Part shown: piece after piece, positions 16,585 through 25,465 of the stretch | Layout of the letters: each line of letters begins with the position of its first letter | Numbering within the stretch: position 1 is the first letter of the stretch | Assembly: GCA_002071385.1 (NCBI GenBank) | Contig: MWFB01000001.1 | Span: 62,001-126,000 of the forward strand | DNA from: Bacteroidetes bacterium ADurb.Bin013 | Lineage (GTDB): Bacteria; Bacteroidota; Bacteroidia; Bacteroidales; UBA932 | Direction of reading: 5' to 3' | Length of the DNA stretch: 64,000 nt | Translations under genes and position numbers: made by a program | Notes under the pieces: model-generated | What the model was told of the DNA's origin: nothing | Database searches by the model: none | Seen by the model: only the letters and a program-made list of their open reading frames with translations

Positions 16585-18327
16585 ATGAAAAAAACATTTT
16601 TGTCTTTTCTGACCCTGATTCTGGTATTGGGTTGCAACCAGCCACCCGCAGTCAGGGAAGCAGAACTTGATCCTTCGTGGAAATTTCAGACCGGGAACGA
16701 TCTGCAATGGGCTTTGCCCGGTTTTGATGACAGCCAGTGGCCGGAAATATCCCCGGCCACATCCTGGGAAAACCAGGGTTATGCCTTTTACGACGGATAC
16801 GGATGGTACCGCAAGACGTTCACCATCCCGCAAGACATCATAAAGGCGGTTATTCATTACGGAGGACTGTCGATCCGCTATGACAACGCAGACGATTCAG
16901 ATGCCCTGTATTTCAACGGGCAGATAATTGGGGCAACCGGAAGTTTTCCCCCCGATTACATAAGCCGTTACGGGGAAAAAAGGACGTACACTGTTCCGCT
17001 GGAATACATCAAAACCGATGAACCCAACACCATAGCCATCCAGGTATACGACGGAGGGGGTGACGGCGGTCTTCTGACCTCCGCTATAATCATCCAGCCC
17101 GTTGCCCCTGCCCTGAACATATCCATGGAATACGTTGTAGATGCAGAGAACGGCGTATTCATGGGAGAGGTACCACTTACCCTTAGCGTAACAGTTAACA
17201 ACCAGGAAGAAAAAACCAAAAAGTCTGTCATACACCTGGCCGTTACCACTGACGATTACCAGCCGGTTCAGGAATTTTCCCGGAAAATTACAGTAAGGTC
17301 ACAAGAGAGCATGACCTATGTCCTTCCCCTGAAAATTTCCAATCCTGGATTCTACCGCTGCACCCTCCGTCTTGAAACGGACGGTGTCAAGGGAGAACCC
17401 CTTACATTCAATATCGGTCTGGAGCCCGAAAAGATCATTTCACCTATCGATGCCCAGGAAGATTTTGACGCTTTCTGGCAAGAGACACGATCCATTCTCG
17501 ACAGCACCCCCATGCGGCCATCCATGAAACTGCTGAAAGAGTATTCCACGGGGAAAAGAAACATTTATTACGTAGAAATGAAATCATTCGGGGACGAAAT
17601 CATGGGCGGATACTACGCTGTTCCCAAAGAAAAAGGAAAATACCCGGTGATCATAACCTATATGGGCTACGGATCCAATCCCTGGATGCCGCATACCGAC
17701 GGGGAACCCGGATTCATCTCATTCGTTGTATCTGTGAGGGGACAGGGAATCTATAAAGCCGGAAACAAATACAACGACAAATGGATCGTATGGGGTATAG
17801 AGGATAAAAACGATTACTACTACAGGGGCGCCTTCATGGACCTGGTGCGGGCCATTGATTTTGTCTGTTCAAGGCCCGAAGCCGATAAAGACCGGATAGC
17901 CGCAGAAGGCGGCAGCCAGGGAGGTGCCTTCACCATGGCCGCCTGTGCGCTGGACAACCGTATTGCCGTTGCCGCACCAACCATACCCTTTTTGAGTGAT
18001 TATCCCGATTATTTCCGGATCGTGGACTGGCCCCGGAGCGATATTGATGCCTACATAAGAGAACATCCGCAGGCCACTTGGGAAGACATCTATAAGCTTC
18101 TGAGCTATTTTGACATCAAAAACCTGGCCCCACGCATCAAAACCCCCACTATCATGGGAGTCGGACTGCAGGACCCCACGTGTCCCCCTCACACCAATTT
18201 TGCCGGCTACAACCTGATCACAGCACCCAAGGATTACAGGATCTACCAGGACAACGGGCACAATACCCCGCCTGAGTGGCAGGAAGTGCGCATGGAGTTT
18301 TTCAAAAAACACCTGGAACTCGACTGA
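16585..18327 (+). CDS. CE7-type acetyl esterase with N-terminal beta-sandwich domain (lipoprotein)
   Basis: A 580-residue protein with a lipoprotein signal (LILVLGC, cysteine near residue 17). Residues about 25-175 form a galactose-binding, GH2-like jelly roll (GYGWYRKTFTIP, ALYFNGQIIGATGSFP). A linker sandwich follows, then from about 285 an alpha/beta hydrolase of the acetyl-xylan esterase/cephalosporin-C deacetylase family. Key features are VSVRGQG (oxyanion), EGGSQGGAF (nucleophile Ser near 442), GLQDPTCPP (Asp) and DNGHN (His). It likely removes acetyl groups from hemicellulose oligosaccharides outside the cytoplasm. First gene of the mannan operon, 1 base before the GH5 start. Confidence 0.87.
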   Translation: MKKTFLSFLTLILVLGCNQPPAVREAELDPSWKFQTGNDLQWALPGFDDSQWPEISPATSWENQGYAFYDGYGWYRKTFTIPQDIIKAVIHYGGLSIRYDNADDSDALYFNGQIIGATGSFPPDYISRYGEKRTYTVPLEYIKTDEPNTIAIQVYDGGGDGGLLTSAIIIQPVAPALNISMEYVVDAENGVFMGEVPLTLSVTVNNQEEKTKKSVIHLAVTTDDYQPVQEFSRKITVRSQESMTYVLPLKISNPGFYRCTLRLETDGVKGEPLTFNIGLEPEKIISPIDAQEDFDAFWQETRSILDSTPMRPSMKLLKEYSTGKRNIYYVEMKSFGDEIMGGYYAVPKEKGKYPVIITYMGYGSNPWMPHTDGEPGFISFVVSVRGQGIYKAGNKYNDKWIVWGIEDKNDYYYRGAFMDLVRAIDFVCSRPEADKDRIAAEGGSQGGAFTMAACALDNRIAVAAPTIPFLSDYPDYFRIVDWPRSDIDAYIREHPQATWEDIYKLLSYFDIKNLAPRIKTPTIMGVGLQDPTCPPHTNFAGYNLITAPKDYRIYQDNGHNTPPEWQEVRMEFFKKHLELD

Positions 18328-18328
18328 C

Positions 18329-19630
18329 ATGAAAAAAATGATATTATTCTGCGGAATGCTGTTGCTGGCATTCGCGACCTCCGGTTGCATCGGGCCGGAA
18401 GAGCATGATGCCTTTGTCCGTGTGGAGAACGGGCAGTTTATTCGCAACGGAGAACCCTACCGTTTCATAGGATTCAATTTTTGGTATGCCGGTCTGCTGG
18501 CTTCGGAAGGTACCGGAGGTGACCGGGAAAGGCTGCACCGGGAACTCGATTATCTGAAATCCGTAGGGATAGACAACCTGCGTATCATGGTAGGTGCAGA
18601 TGGCCCGGAAAACAGGGCCAAAGTAAGACCCAGCCTGCAGACCGAACCCGGAATCTATAACGACACCCTGCTTACAGGACTGGATTATCTTTTGCAGGAA
18701 CTGGGCAAACGGGATATGCTGGCCGTATTGTTCTTCAACAACACCTGGGAGTGGACCGGCGGGTATTCCCAGTACCTGGAATGGGCCGGTTACGGTAAAG
18801 CCCCGGTCCCTGTAATCGACGGATGGCCCGCTTTCATGGAATACGCTGGTCAATACGTGCACTGCAGCCTGTGTGACAGCCTGTTCAGGAACCATATCAG
18901 AAATATTGTCACCCGTGTAAACAGCCTGACCGGTGTTCCTTACATTGAAGATCCGGCCATCATGTCCTGGCAGATTGCCAACGAGCCCAGGCCTATGGGA
19001 GCAGGCAACAAGGAAGCCTACGAACGGTTTATCGTTTCGACCGCCCAGTATATCAAATCACTGGATCCCAACCATTTGGTTTCTGTAGGTTCTGAAGGTT
19101 CCTATGGGAGCGAGAACGACATGGATCTCTACAGGAAGGTTCACCAGACTGAATTCGTGGACTACCTGACCTGCCATATATGGCCCAAGAACTGGATGTG
19201 GATAGATATCCAGGATGTTCCCGGTTCAGTGGAACGCGCGGCCATGCTGGCAGAAGGATACCTGGAAGAACATGTATCACTGGCTGTTGCACTCAACAAA
19301 CCTCTTGTATTATCTGAATTCGGATTTCCCCGGGACAACCACCGCTATGACCGGGAGGATCCCGTAATGGCCAGAAATGCATTCTACGGCCGGATTTTCA
19401 ACCGCCTGGCGGCTTCGGCAAAGGCATCAGGAAATTTTGCAGGCTGCAACATCTGGGCCTGGGGAGGATTTGCACGTCCGCAACACATCTTCTGGGAACC
19501 CGGAGATGATTACTGCGGAGATCCCGCCCAGGAAGAACAGGGACTCAATTCCGTTTTTGCCGAAGATGAAACGGTATCCCTGATCCAATCCTACACCACC
19601 CTGCTTAACGAAAAACAATCCCAGGAATGA
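18329..19630 (+). CDS. GH5 endo-beta-1,4-mannanase (GH5_7-like), lipoprotein
   Basis: A 433-residue protein with a lipoprotein signal (AFATSGC). It has a GH5 TIM barrel with the mannanase-type opening FIGFNFWYAGLLAS. The acid/base Glu lies in MSWQIANEPRP (about residue 218), CHIWPKNW follows, and the nucleophile Glu lies in LVLSEFGFPRD (about residue 329). GH5_7 enzymes cut beta-1,4-mannan, glucomannan and galactomannan internally. The lipid anchor places it in the periplasm or on the outer membrane. The stop overlaps the GH27 start by 4 bases. Confidence 0.9.
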   Translation: MKKMILFCGMLLLAFATSGCIGPEEHDAFVRVENGQFIRNGEPYRFIGFNFWYAGLLASEGTGGDRERLHRELDYLKSVGIDNLRIMVGADGPENRAKVRPSLQTEPGIYNDTLLTGLDYLLQELGKRDMLAVLFFNNTWEWTGGYSQYLEWAGYGKAPVPVIDGWPAFMEYAGQYVHCSLCDSLFRNHIRNIVTRVNSLTGVPYIEDPAIMSWQIANEPRPMGAGNKEAYERFIVSTAQYIKSLDPNHLVSVGSEGSYGSENDMDLYRKVHQTEFVDYLTCHIWPKNWMWIDIQDVPGSVERAAMLAEGYLEEHVSLAVALNKPLVLSEFGFPRDNHRYDREDPVMARNAFYGRIFNRLAASAKASGNFAGCNIWAWGGFARPQHIFWEPGDDYCGDPAQEEQGLNSVFAEDETVSLIQSYTTLLNEKQSQE

Positions 19631-20847
19631 AAAATAAAAATCGTCACTTTTTGCTCCTGCTCGTTGCCTTGTTGTCCTTCTTGCAGGCCGGGGCACAGAA
19701 ATATGAACATATGGCACCGGTCCCCCCTATGGGCTGGAACTCCTGGAACCGTTTTGGATGTAACGTGGATGAGAAAATGCTGAGGGAAACGGCCGACATG
19801 CTTGTCCAAACGGGAATGCGCGATGCCGGCTATGTCTACCTGGTCATTGACGACTGCTGGCACGGGGAAAGGGATTCCCTGGGATTCATACACGAGCATC
19901 CCGACCTGTTCCCCTCCGGAATGAAAGCCCTGGCAGATTATATTCATGCCAGGGGACTGAAATTCGGCATCTATTCATCGGCCGGATTCAGGACTTGTGC
20001 AGGAAGACCTGCCAGCCGGGGACATGAGTACCAGGATGCCTTGGTGTATGCCTCCTGGGATGTGGACTATCTTAAATACGACTGGTGCAGCACCGTCGGG
20101 CTCAATGCTTACGGAGCTTACATGACCATGCGGGATGCCCTGTACAAAGCCGGAAGGCCTGTCGTCTTCAGCCTGTGCGAATGGGGCAACAACCAGCCCT
20201 GGCTCTGGGGTTCACAAATGGGTCACCTGTGGCGTACAACGGGAGATATTTCTGCCATATTTGATGGTATTGAAGACCATGGCACGTACAAAACCCTGGG
20301 CGTTCTGCAGATCATCGACCTGCAGGACACCCTGCGCCGTTACGCCGGCCCCGATGGCTGGAACGATCCCGACATGTTACAAGTGGGCAATGGCATGAGC
20401 GAAAGCCAGGACAGGGCTCATTTCACCATGTGGTGCATGCTGGCAGCCCCGCTTATGGCAGGGAACGACCTGCGCACCATGAGTGCGGCCACCATTGAAA
20501 TACTCATGAATAAAGAAGTCATAGCCATTGACCAGGATCCGCTGGGAATCCAGGGATTTCCCTATGCCAAAGAAGGCACTGTTCACACCTGGCTCAAACC
20601 TTTGTCCGGGGGCCGGTGGGCCGTGTGCTTCCTGAACAGGGGAACACAGACGGTGCCCCTGGAAATTGACTGGAAAAAAATGGTTGTTAAAGACACCCTG
20701 AGCGGACTGGAACTTGATCCGCAGGCAAACACCTATGCGGTAAGGGATGTGTGGAAGAAAAAGGACATGGGAACAGCCAGGGGGAAAATGAAAGCCCCGC
20801 TTCCCGGTCACGATGTTTTCTGCGTTATACTTACACCGGTTAATTGA
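19627..20847 (+). CDS. GH27 alpha-galactosidase
   Basis: A 406-residue protein with a cleavable signal peptide (SFLQAGAQ). The GH27 features are PPMGWNSWNRFGC, VIDDCWHG, the nucleophile Asp in YLKYDWC (about residue 151), SLCEWGNNQPW, and the acid/base Asp in GWNDPDML (about 247). It removes alpha-1,6-galactose side chains from galactomannan or galactoglucomannan oligosaccharides, complementing the upstream mannanase. It overlaps the GH5 gene by 4 bases. Confidence 0.95.
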   Translation: MKNKNRHFLLLLVALLSFLQAGAQKYEHMAPVPPMGWNSWNRFGCNVDEKMLRETADMLVQTGMRDAGYVYLVIDDCWHGERDSLGFIHEHPDLFPSGMKALADYIHARGLKFGIYSSAGFRTCAGRPASRGHEYQDALVYASWDVDYLKYDWCSTVGLNAYGAYMTMRDALYKAGRPVVFSLCEWGNNQPWLWGSQMGHLWRTTGDISAIFDGIEDHGTYKTLGVLQIIDLQDTLRRYAGPDGWNDPDMLQVGNGMSESQDRAHFTMWCMLAAPLMAGNDLRTMSAATIEILMNKEVIAIDQDPLGIQGFPYAKEGTVHTWLKPLSGGRWAVCFLNRGTQTVPLEIDWKKMVVKDTLSGLELDPQANTYAVRDVWKKKDMGTARGKMKAPLPGHDVFCVILTPVN

Positions 20848-20855
20848 GGCTGCTC

Positions 20856-22262
20856 ATGGATAAAATCTTGTTTCGTGAAAAACTGGGTTACGGATTGGGA
20901 GATATGGCTTCCAGCATGTTCTGGAAGATCTTTGGAATGTACCTCCTTTTCTTTTATACCAAAGTATTTGGCATCTCACCCGCTGCCGCCGGCACCATGT
21001 TCCTGCTTACCCGTATCTGGGATGCGGTCAATGATCCCATGATGGGCCTTATTGCAGACAGGACCCATACCAGGTGGGGCAAATACCGTCCCTATATTTT
21101 ATGGGGAGCCGTTCCCTTCGCCTTGATAGGCATCATGACCTTTTATACCCCCGATTGGGGTGAAAATGCGAAACTGGCCTACGCTTATGTTACCTATACC
21201 TTCATGATGATGGTCTATACGGTGGTAAACGTTCCCTACGCCTCCCTGCTGGGAGTCATGTCCCCTCTGCCCAAGGACAGAAATACCCTGTCCTCGTACC
21301 GGATGTTCTTTGCCTACATAGGGAGCTTTATCACATTTATGGTCCTGCAGCCGCTGGTGGACGCCTTCAGCAGCGGAGCGCAGGGAGGAGAGCAGATATC
21401 CACCGAGCCGCAGGCCTGGACTGCTGCCGTTGCCGTGATCGGCGGCTTTTGCGCCCTGCTTTTCTTTTTATGTTTCCGCTGGACAAAAGAGCGTGTTGTG
21501 GCGGCCGATGAAAGCAAGAACAAAGCCTCGGCGGGTAAAGACCTTAAACTGCTCTTTAGCAACAAACCCTGGTGGATCCTGCTTGCCTCGGGCGTTGCAG
21601 CCCTGCTTTTCAATTCCATACGGGACGGGGTGGCACTTTTCTATTTCTCGGATTACGTAACCTCCACCTTCAGAACAGCTGCCTTTGGCTGGACCGTGGG
21701 AACCATATACCTGCTTGTGGGACAGGCTTCCAATATGATCGGGGTGGCACTTGCAGCGCCGGTGGCCAACAAAATTGGTAAAAAAAGCACCTACCTTGTG
21801 GCCATGATTCTGGCCGCCATCCTGAGTTGCTTCTTTTTCCTGCTCAAACCGGATCAAATCATCCTTATAATGGTCTTCCAGGTAATGATTAGCACTTGTG
21901 CCGGGATCATTTTCCCGTTGCTCTGGAGTATGTATGCCGATATTGTGGACTACCAGGAGCTGAAAACCGGAAGGCGTGCCACCGGGCTGATCCTCAGTTC
22001 TTCGTCCATGTCCCAGAAATTCGGCTGGGCCGTAGGCGGCGCCATAACAGGCTGGTTGCTGGCTGCCTTTGGCTATGATGCAGAGCTTGCATCCCAAAGC
22101 CAGGGTGCCATTCACGGGGTTCGTCTGATGATGAGTTTCCTGCCTGCCGTAGGTTGTATCCTGGCCATACTGGCGGTATCTTTTTACCCGCTCAGTGAGA
22201 AAAAAGTCATGGAGATCACCCGGCAACTGAATGAAAAAAGAGCTGCTCATGGAAAATTCTGA
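20856..22262 (+). CDS. GPH-family sugar:cation symporter (MelB-like)
   Basis: A 12-segment inner-membrane transporter of about 468 residues. The glycoside-pentoside-hexuronide family signs are EKLGYGLGDMAS at the N terminus, RIWDAVNDPMMGLIADRT after the second helix, and RWGKYRPYI. Placed between GH27 and a disaccharide 2-epimerase, it likely imports mannobiose or manno-oligosaccharides, as in the known Bacteroides fragilis mannan cluster. The ATG at 20856 is used; the TTG at 20844 overlaps the end of GH27 and adds residues not typical of the family. Confidence 0.9.
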   Translation: MDKILFREKLGYGLGDMASSMFWKIFGMYLLFFYTKVFGISPAAAGTMFLLTRIWDAVNDPMMGLIADRTHTRWGKYRPYILWGAVPFALIGIMTFYTPDWGENAKLAYAYVTYTFMMMVYTVVNVPYASLLGVMSPLPKDRNTLSSYRMFFAYIGSFITFMVLQPLVDAFSSGAQGGEQISTEPQAWTAAVAVIGGFCALLFFLCFRWTKERVVAADESKNKASAGKDLKLLFSNKPWWILLASGVAALLFNSIRDGVALFYFSDYVTSTFRTAAFGWTVGTIYLLVGQASNMIGVALAAPVANKIGKKSTYLVAMILAAILSCFFFLLKPDQIILIMVFQVMISTCAGIIFPLLWSMYADIVDYQELKTGRRATGLILSSSSMSQKFGWAVGGAITGWLLAAFGYDAELASQSQGAIHGVRLMMSFLPAVGCILAILAVSFYPLSEKKVMEITRQLNEKRAAHGKF

Positions 22263-23454
22263 TATTCTGGAGAACCTGCAAAAGGAGCTTCACTTGGAGC
22301 TCACCACCAACATACTGCCATACTGGGAAAAACTGTATGACCCGCACTACGGGGGGTATTACGGGCGGGTGACAGGAAAAGAGGAACTGATCCCGGAGGC
22401 TCCCAAAGGTGCCGTGTTGCAATCCCGTATATTGTGGACCTATTCTGCCGCCGCCAGGATCCTGAAGGATAAACGATACCTTGTACCTGCTGCCAGGGCT
22501 AGGGATTTTGTGCTGGATAAGCTTCTGGACAAGGAATACGGCGGGGTTTACTGGAGCACGGATCACAAAGGGGAGCCCCTGGATACCCGAAAGCAGTTCT
22601 ATGCTCTTGGATTTGCCATTTACGGGCTAAGTGAATACCACCGGGCAACGGGGGATCCCCGGGCCCTGGACAGTGCTATCGGGCTTTTCCGCGACATTGA
22701 GACCCATTCTTACGATAAAATCTACGGAGGATACCTGGAAGCTGCCTCGCGTGATTGGAGTGAAATCCGGGACTTCCGCCTGTCGGAAAAAGATGCGAAT
22801 GAAAAAAAGACCATGAACACGCACCTGCATATCCTGGAACCCTATACCAACCTTTTCCGGGTTTGGAAGGATCCCGGCCTGGAAGTGGCCCTGGCCGGGC
22901 TTATCAGGCTGTTCCTGGACAAGATCATAGATCCGTCAACGCATCACCTGTCCCTTTTCTTTGACGAGGAATACCATGTTCGCGGCTCGGCAATATCCTA
23001 CGGCCACGACATCGAGGCATCCTGGCTCCTGATGGAGGCTGCAAAAGAACTGGCAGACTACAAGCCCGGGGTATACGGAGAAATCCTGAGCCGGGTTACA
23101 GATCAGAGCAGGGATGTCGCCTTTGCGGCACTAAAGGGATTCCAATCCGACTTCAGCATGATTTACGAAGTGGCCTCAGGCGGCAGGATTGATAAAACAC
23201 GCCACTGGTGGGTACAGGCAGAAACAGTTCTGGGGTTGTTTTACCTGTATCTCTGGCATAAGGTTCCCCACGCCCTGCATATGGCCGTCAATTGCTGGAA
23301 TTATATCAGGGAGAACATTGTGGACAAGGAACACGGGGAATGGTTCTGGAGTCCGGGCAATACCACAGACGATAAGGCCGGATTCTGGAAATGCCCCTAC
23401 CACAACTCCCGGATGTGCCTCCAGGTCATAGATCACATGCATCAACTGCCCTGA
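22231..23454 (+). CDS. Cellobiose/mannobiose 2-epimerase (AGE superfamily)
   Basis: A 407-residue cytosolic (alpha/alpha)6-barrel enzyme that epimerises the reducing-end sugar at C2, for example mannobiose to mannosyl-glucose. Family residues visible include RILWTYSAAAR, YGGVYW, the catalytic-histidine segments YGHDIEASWLL and CPYHNSRMC, and HWWVQAE. In B. fragilis the product goes to a GH130 phosphorylase, but no GH130 gene is present in this window. The first ATG (22231) overlaps the symporter gene by 32 bases; a second ATG at 22249 (MENSDILENL) overlaps by 14 and is equally plausible. It overlaps the convergent peptidase gene by 29 bases. Confidence 0.9.
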   Translation: MKKELLMENSDILENLQKELHLELTTNILPYWEKLYDPHYGGYYGRVTGKEELIPEAPKGAVLQSRILWTYSAAARILKDKRYLVPAARARDFVLDKLLDKEYGGVYWSTDHKGEPLDTRKQFYALGFAIYGLSEYHRATGDPRALDSAIGLFRDIETHSYDKIYGGYLEAASRDWSEIRDFRLSEKDANEKKTMNTHLHILEPYTNLFRVWKDPGLEVALAGLIRLFLDKIIDPSTHHLSLFFDEEYHVRGSAISYGHDIEASWLLMEAAKELADYKPGVYGEILSRVTDQSRDVAFAALKGFQSDFSMIYEVASGGRIDKTRHWWVQAETVLGLFYLYLWHKVPHALHMAVNCWNYIRENIVDKEHGEWFWSPGNTTDDKAGFWKCPYHNSRMCLQVIDHMHQLP

Positions 23455-25465
23455 GCAACGGTTCTGTACTAACACGCGATCCCACAGCCTGTTCCATCCA
23501 AAGTCCCGGAACAAGCCTGCCTTGTGTATACATGCCTGTAATTGCCTGGGCCAGTGTCTTGCCTTCTTCCTTCATTTTTCCGTTGAAGTATTCTTCCAGC
23601 TGGAATTCAATGATGTGCCCGAACGGATAATTGGGCAGATACATAGGACTGCTGATCATGTGTGAATATACCGCCAGCAACGGGGAATCGTGATGCCCCA
23701 GAACAGGTTCATAGTATTGGTTCCACACCAGCCGCGCTTTCTCCAGTACTGCCTCTTTTAACGCACCGGCCGTAGCTTCAGGATTCTCATACATCCACTG
23801 CCATACATACATGTCTACCAAAGCCACCCCCATGATCTCGTAACACCCCCAGAAAATATCCAGTACGGTGTTGTCATCCATCTGCTGCGGCGGGTATCCC
23901 AGCAATTGCAGGTCGCGTTTTTGAAAAACAAAGGCCATTGCCTCGGTGAAGGCCGTGTTGGGCACACCGCTGAGCATAAAATGATCCACGTTATACAGGC
24001 TCAGGGTTTGTTCTACGTTGTGGCCGAACTCATGGACGGCTATGTTGTATCCCTTGTAATCCATACCAAGAGGGGAAATACGTGTTCTGAGCCGGGACGG
24101 CTCCCAGCGTCCGACAGCTCCCCAGGCGTGACCGGATCCCCGCGCCGGCTCAACGACAATGCGTGATGCCAGGCTGGCAGCCTTATCGGTTGTAAAACCA
24201 AGAGCCTGCAGCATCCGGGGCATATCGGAACGGAAAGCTTCTGCATTTGGATATTTCCTGCGGGTGAGGGCCGTCAGCTCATCTTCCGGAAAGGATGTCC
24301 TGCTTTTGAAACCATCATACCAGATGTCATAAGGTTCCAGTTCACGGCCCAGCCTTTGGCGTATGAAAGCCGCCACTTTTTTTACTTGTTCCGAGGAAAT
24401 CAGGTTGATGAACAGGTTTTCTATCTCGGCTGCCTGAATTTCCATGGATCCTTCAAAATTCCGGATGATAGCCGTGGGCATGTTCAGATGATAAGGGTCC
24501 ATTTTCTTTTCCACCCTGAAGGTTGCCAGCAGGTGCTCGTAACGGTCATCGCTTTCCGGCTCTGCCTCAACAGGCTCTCCGTCTTTATATACGGTATTCG
24601 AATAAGGTTTCCAGTCGTATTCCGGGTTATTGATCACACACTTCGGGATGGTCTGACAAACAATATGTTCCATAACCTTATGGATCATTTGCTGTTTTTC
24701 CAACGCATCCGGCACATTGGCATAGTTTGATTTGATCTCATCCCGCAGGTTCCAATGGGACAACAAGACCATACCTTCAGGAAACAGGCGCCTGCCATCT
24801 TCTGTGAGCAGGTTTCCCATAACAATGTTGTAAGAGGCTATGTAATTATCGGCATTGCCTAAAGCCTGTGACATTTCCTGGTTCAGTCCCGCCGGGGTGC
24901 GGTGGGTGAACAAGTCCCCCATCCTGGCGTACGCCCATTGCTTCCTGTCCCATTCCCTGCCCAGGGAATCCTTCTCCGCGAGCGTGTAATTGGGAAAATT
25001 AAGGGTGCATATGAAAGCCACCTTGTTGGCGAACAGGTCTTCCATCATATGGGCAGAAGGGTCGTAGTTGCCCAGTATATAATCTACCGGCAACAGCGTT
25101 CCACCTTCCAGGTGAACTGGTTTCTTGAGTTCAACGCTCAGCTGGTTGGAGGTGCCGAACAAATTTTCAAATGCATTGGATAATTTATCATACAGGGCTT
25201 CACGGGCCACTTCGTCTGTACAATAATTTTCAAGGCAGAAATTCATAAAATCCGTTTCATCGCCATCCGAGGTCCTCCATAAACCAGCTGTCTGACGTAT
25301 CCCGGTTTCGGCAGCAGGCAAAAGACCTTCAGGGTTTGCTTCCCCCAGACGCGCCAGGGTGGTCTCTACCATTTGTTCTGTAATATTAGACATTTCTGTT
25401 TTTGTTTCTAACGTACTGCATCCCAGCAATACAGTCATTACCATGAATAAGATTGTTTTTTTCAT
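23426..25465 (-). CDS. HEXXH zinc peptidase lipoprotein (gluzincin, M3-like), function unknown
   Basis: A 679-residue protein with a lipoprotein signal (MKKTILFMVMTVLLGC). A single zinc motif HEFGH starts near His478, with a candidate third ligand Glu 30 residues later in NTAFTEAMAF. That spacing fits M3-type gluzincins better than DPP III (HELLGH). The rest does not resemble a specific oligopeptidase I can name. It is probably a periplasmic metallopeptidase acting on peptides. Last gene of a nine-gene minus-strand unit; its ATG overlaps the methyltransferase stop (ATGA). The longer open frame is rejected because only MKKTIL gives a proper signal. Confidence 0.7.
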   Translation of the reverse strand: MKKTILFMVMTVLLGCSTLETKTEMSNITEQMVETTLARLGEANPEGLLPAAETGIRQTAGLWRTSDGDETDFMNFCLENYCTDEVAREALYDKLSNAFENLFGTSNQLSVELKKPVHLEGGTLLPVDYILGNYDPSAHMMEDLFANKVAFICTLNFPNYTLAEKDSLGREWDRKQWAYARMGDLFTHRTPAGLNQEMSQALGNADNYIASYNIVMGNLLTEDGRRLFPEGMVLLSHWNLRDEIKSNYANVPDALEKQQMIHKVMEHIVCQTIPKCVINNPEYDWKPYSNTVYKDGEPVEAEPESDDRYEHLLATFRVEKKMDPYHLNMPTAIIRNFEGSMEIQAAEIENLFINLISSEQVKKVAAFIRQRLGRELEPYDIWYDGFKSRTSFPEDELTALTRRKYPNAEAFRSDMPRMLQALGFTTDKAASLASRIVVEPARGSGHAWGAVGRWEPSRLRTRISPLGMDYKGYNIAVHEFGHNVEQTLSLYNVDHFMLSGVPNTAFTEAMAFVFQKRDLQLLGYPPQQMDDNTVLDIFWGCYEIMGVALVDMYVWQWMYENPEATAGALKEAVLEKARLVWNQYYEPVLGHHDSPLLAVYSHMISSPMYLPNYPFGHIIEFQLEEYFNGKMKEEGKTLAQAITGMYTQGRLVPGLWMEQAVGSRVSTEPLLRAVDACDL

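Noticed and set aside
23426..25465. Dipeptidyl peptidase III (M49) for the zinc lipoprotein
   Set aside because: M49 needs HEXXXH-type HELLGH; this protein has HEFGH with a Glu 30 residues later, as in other gluzincins.
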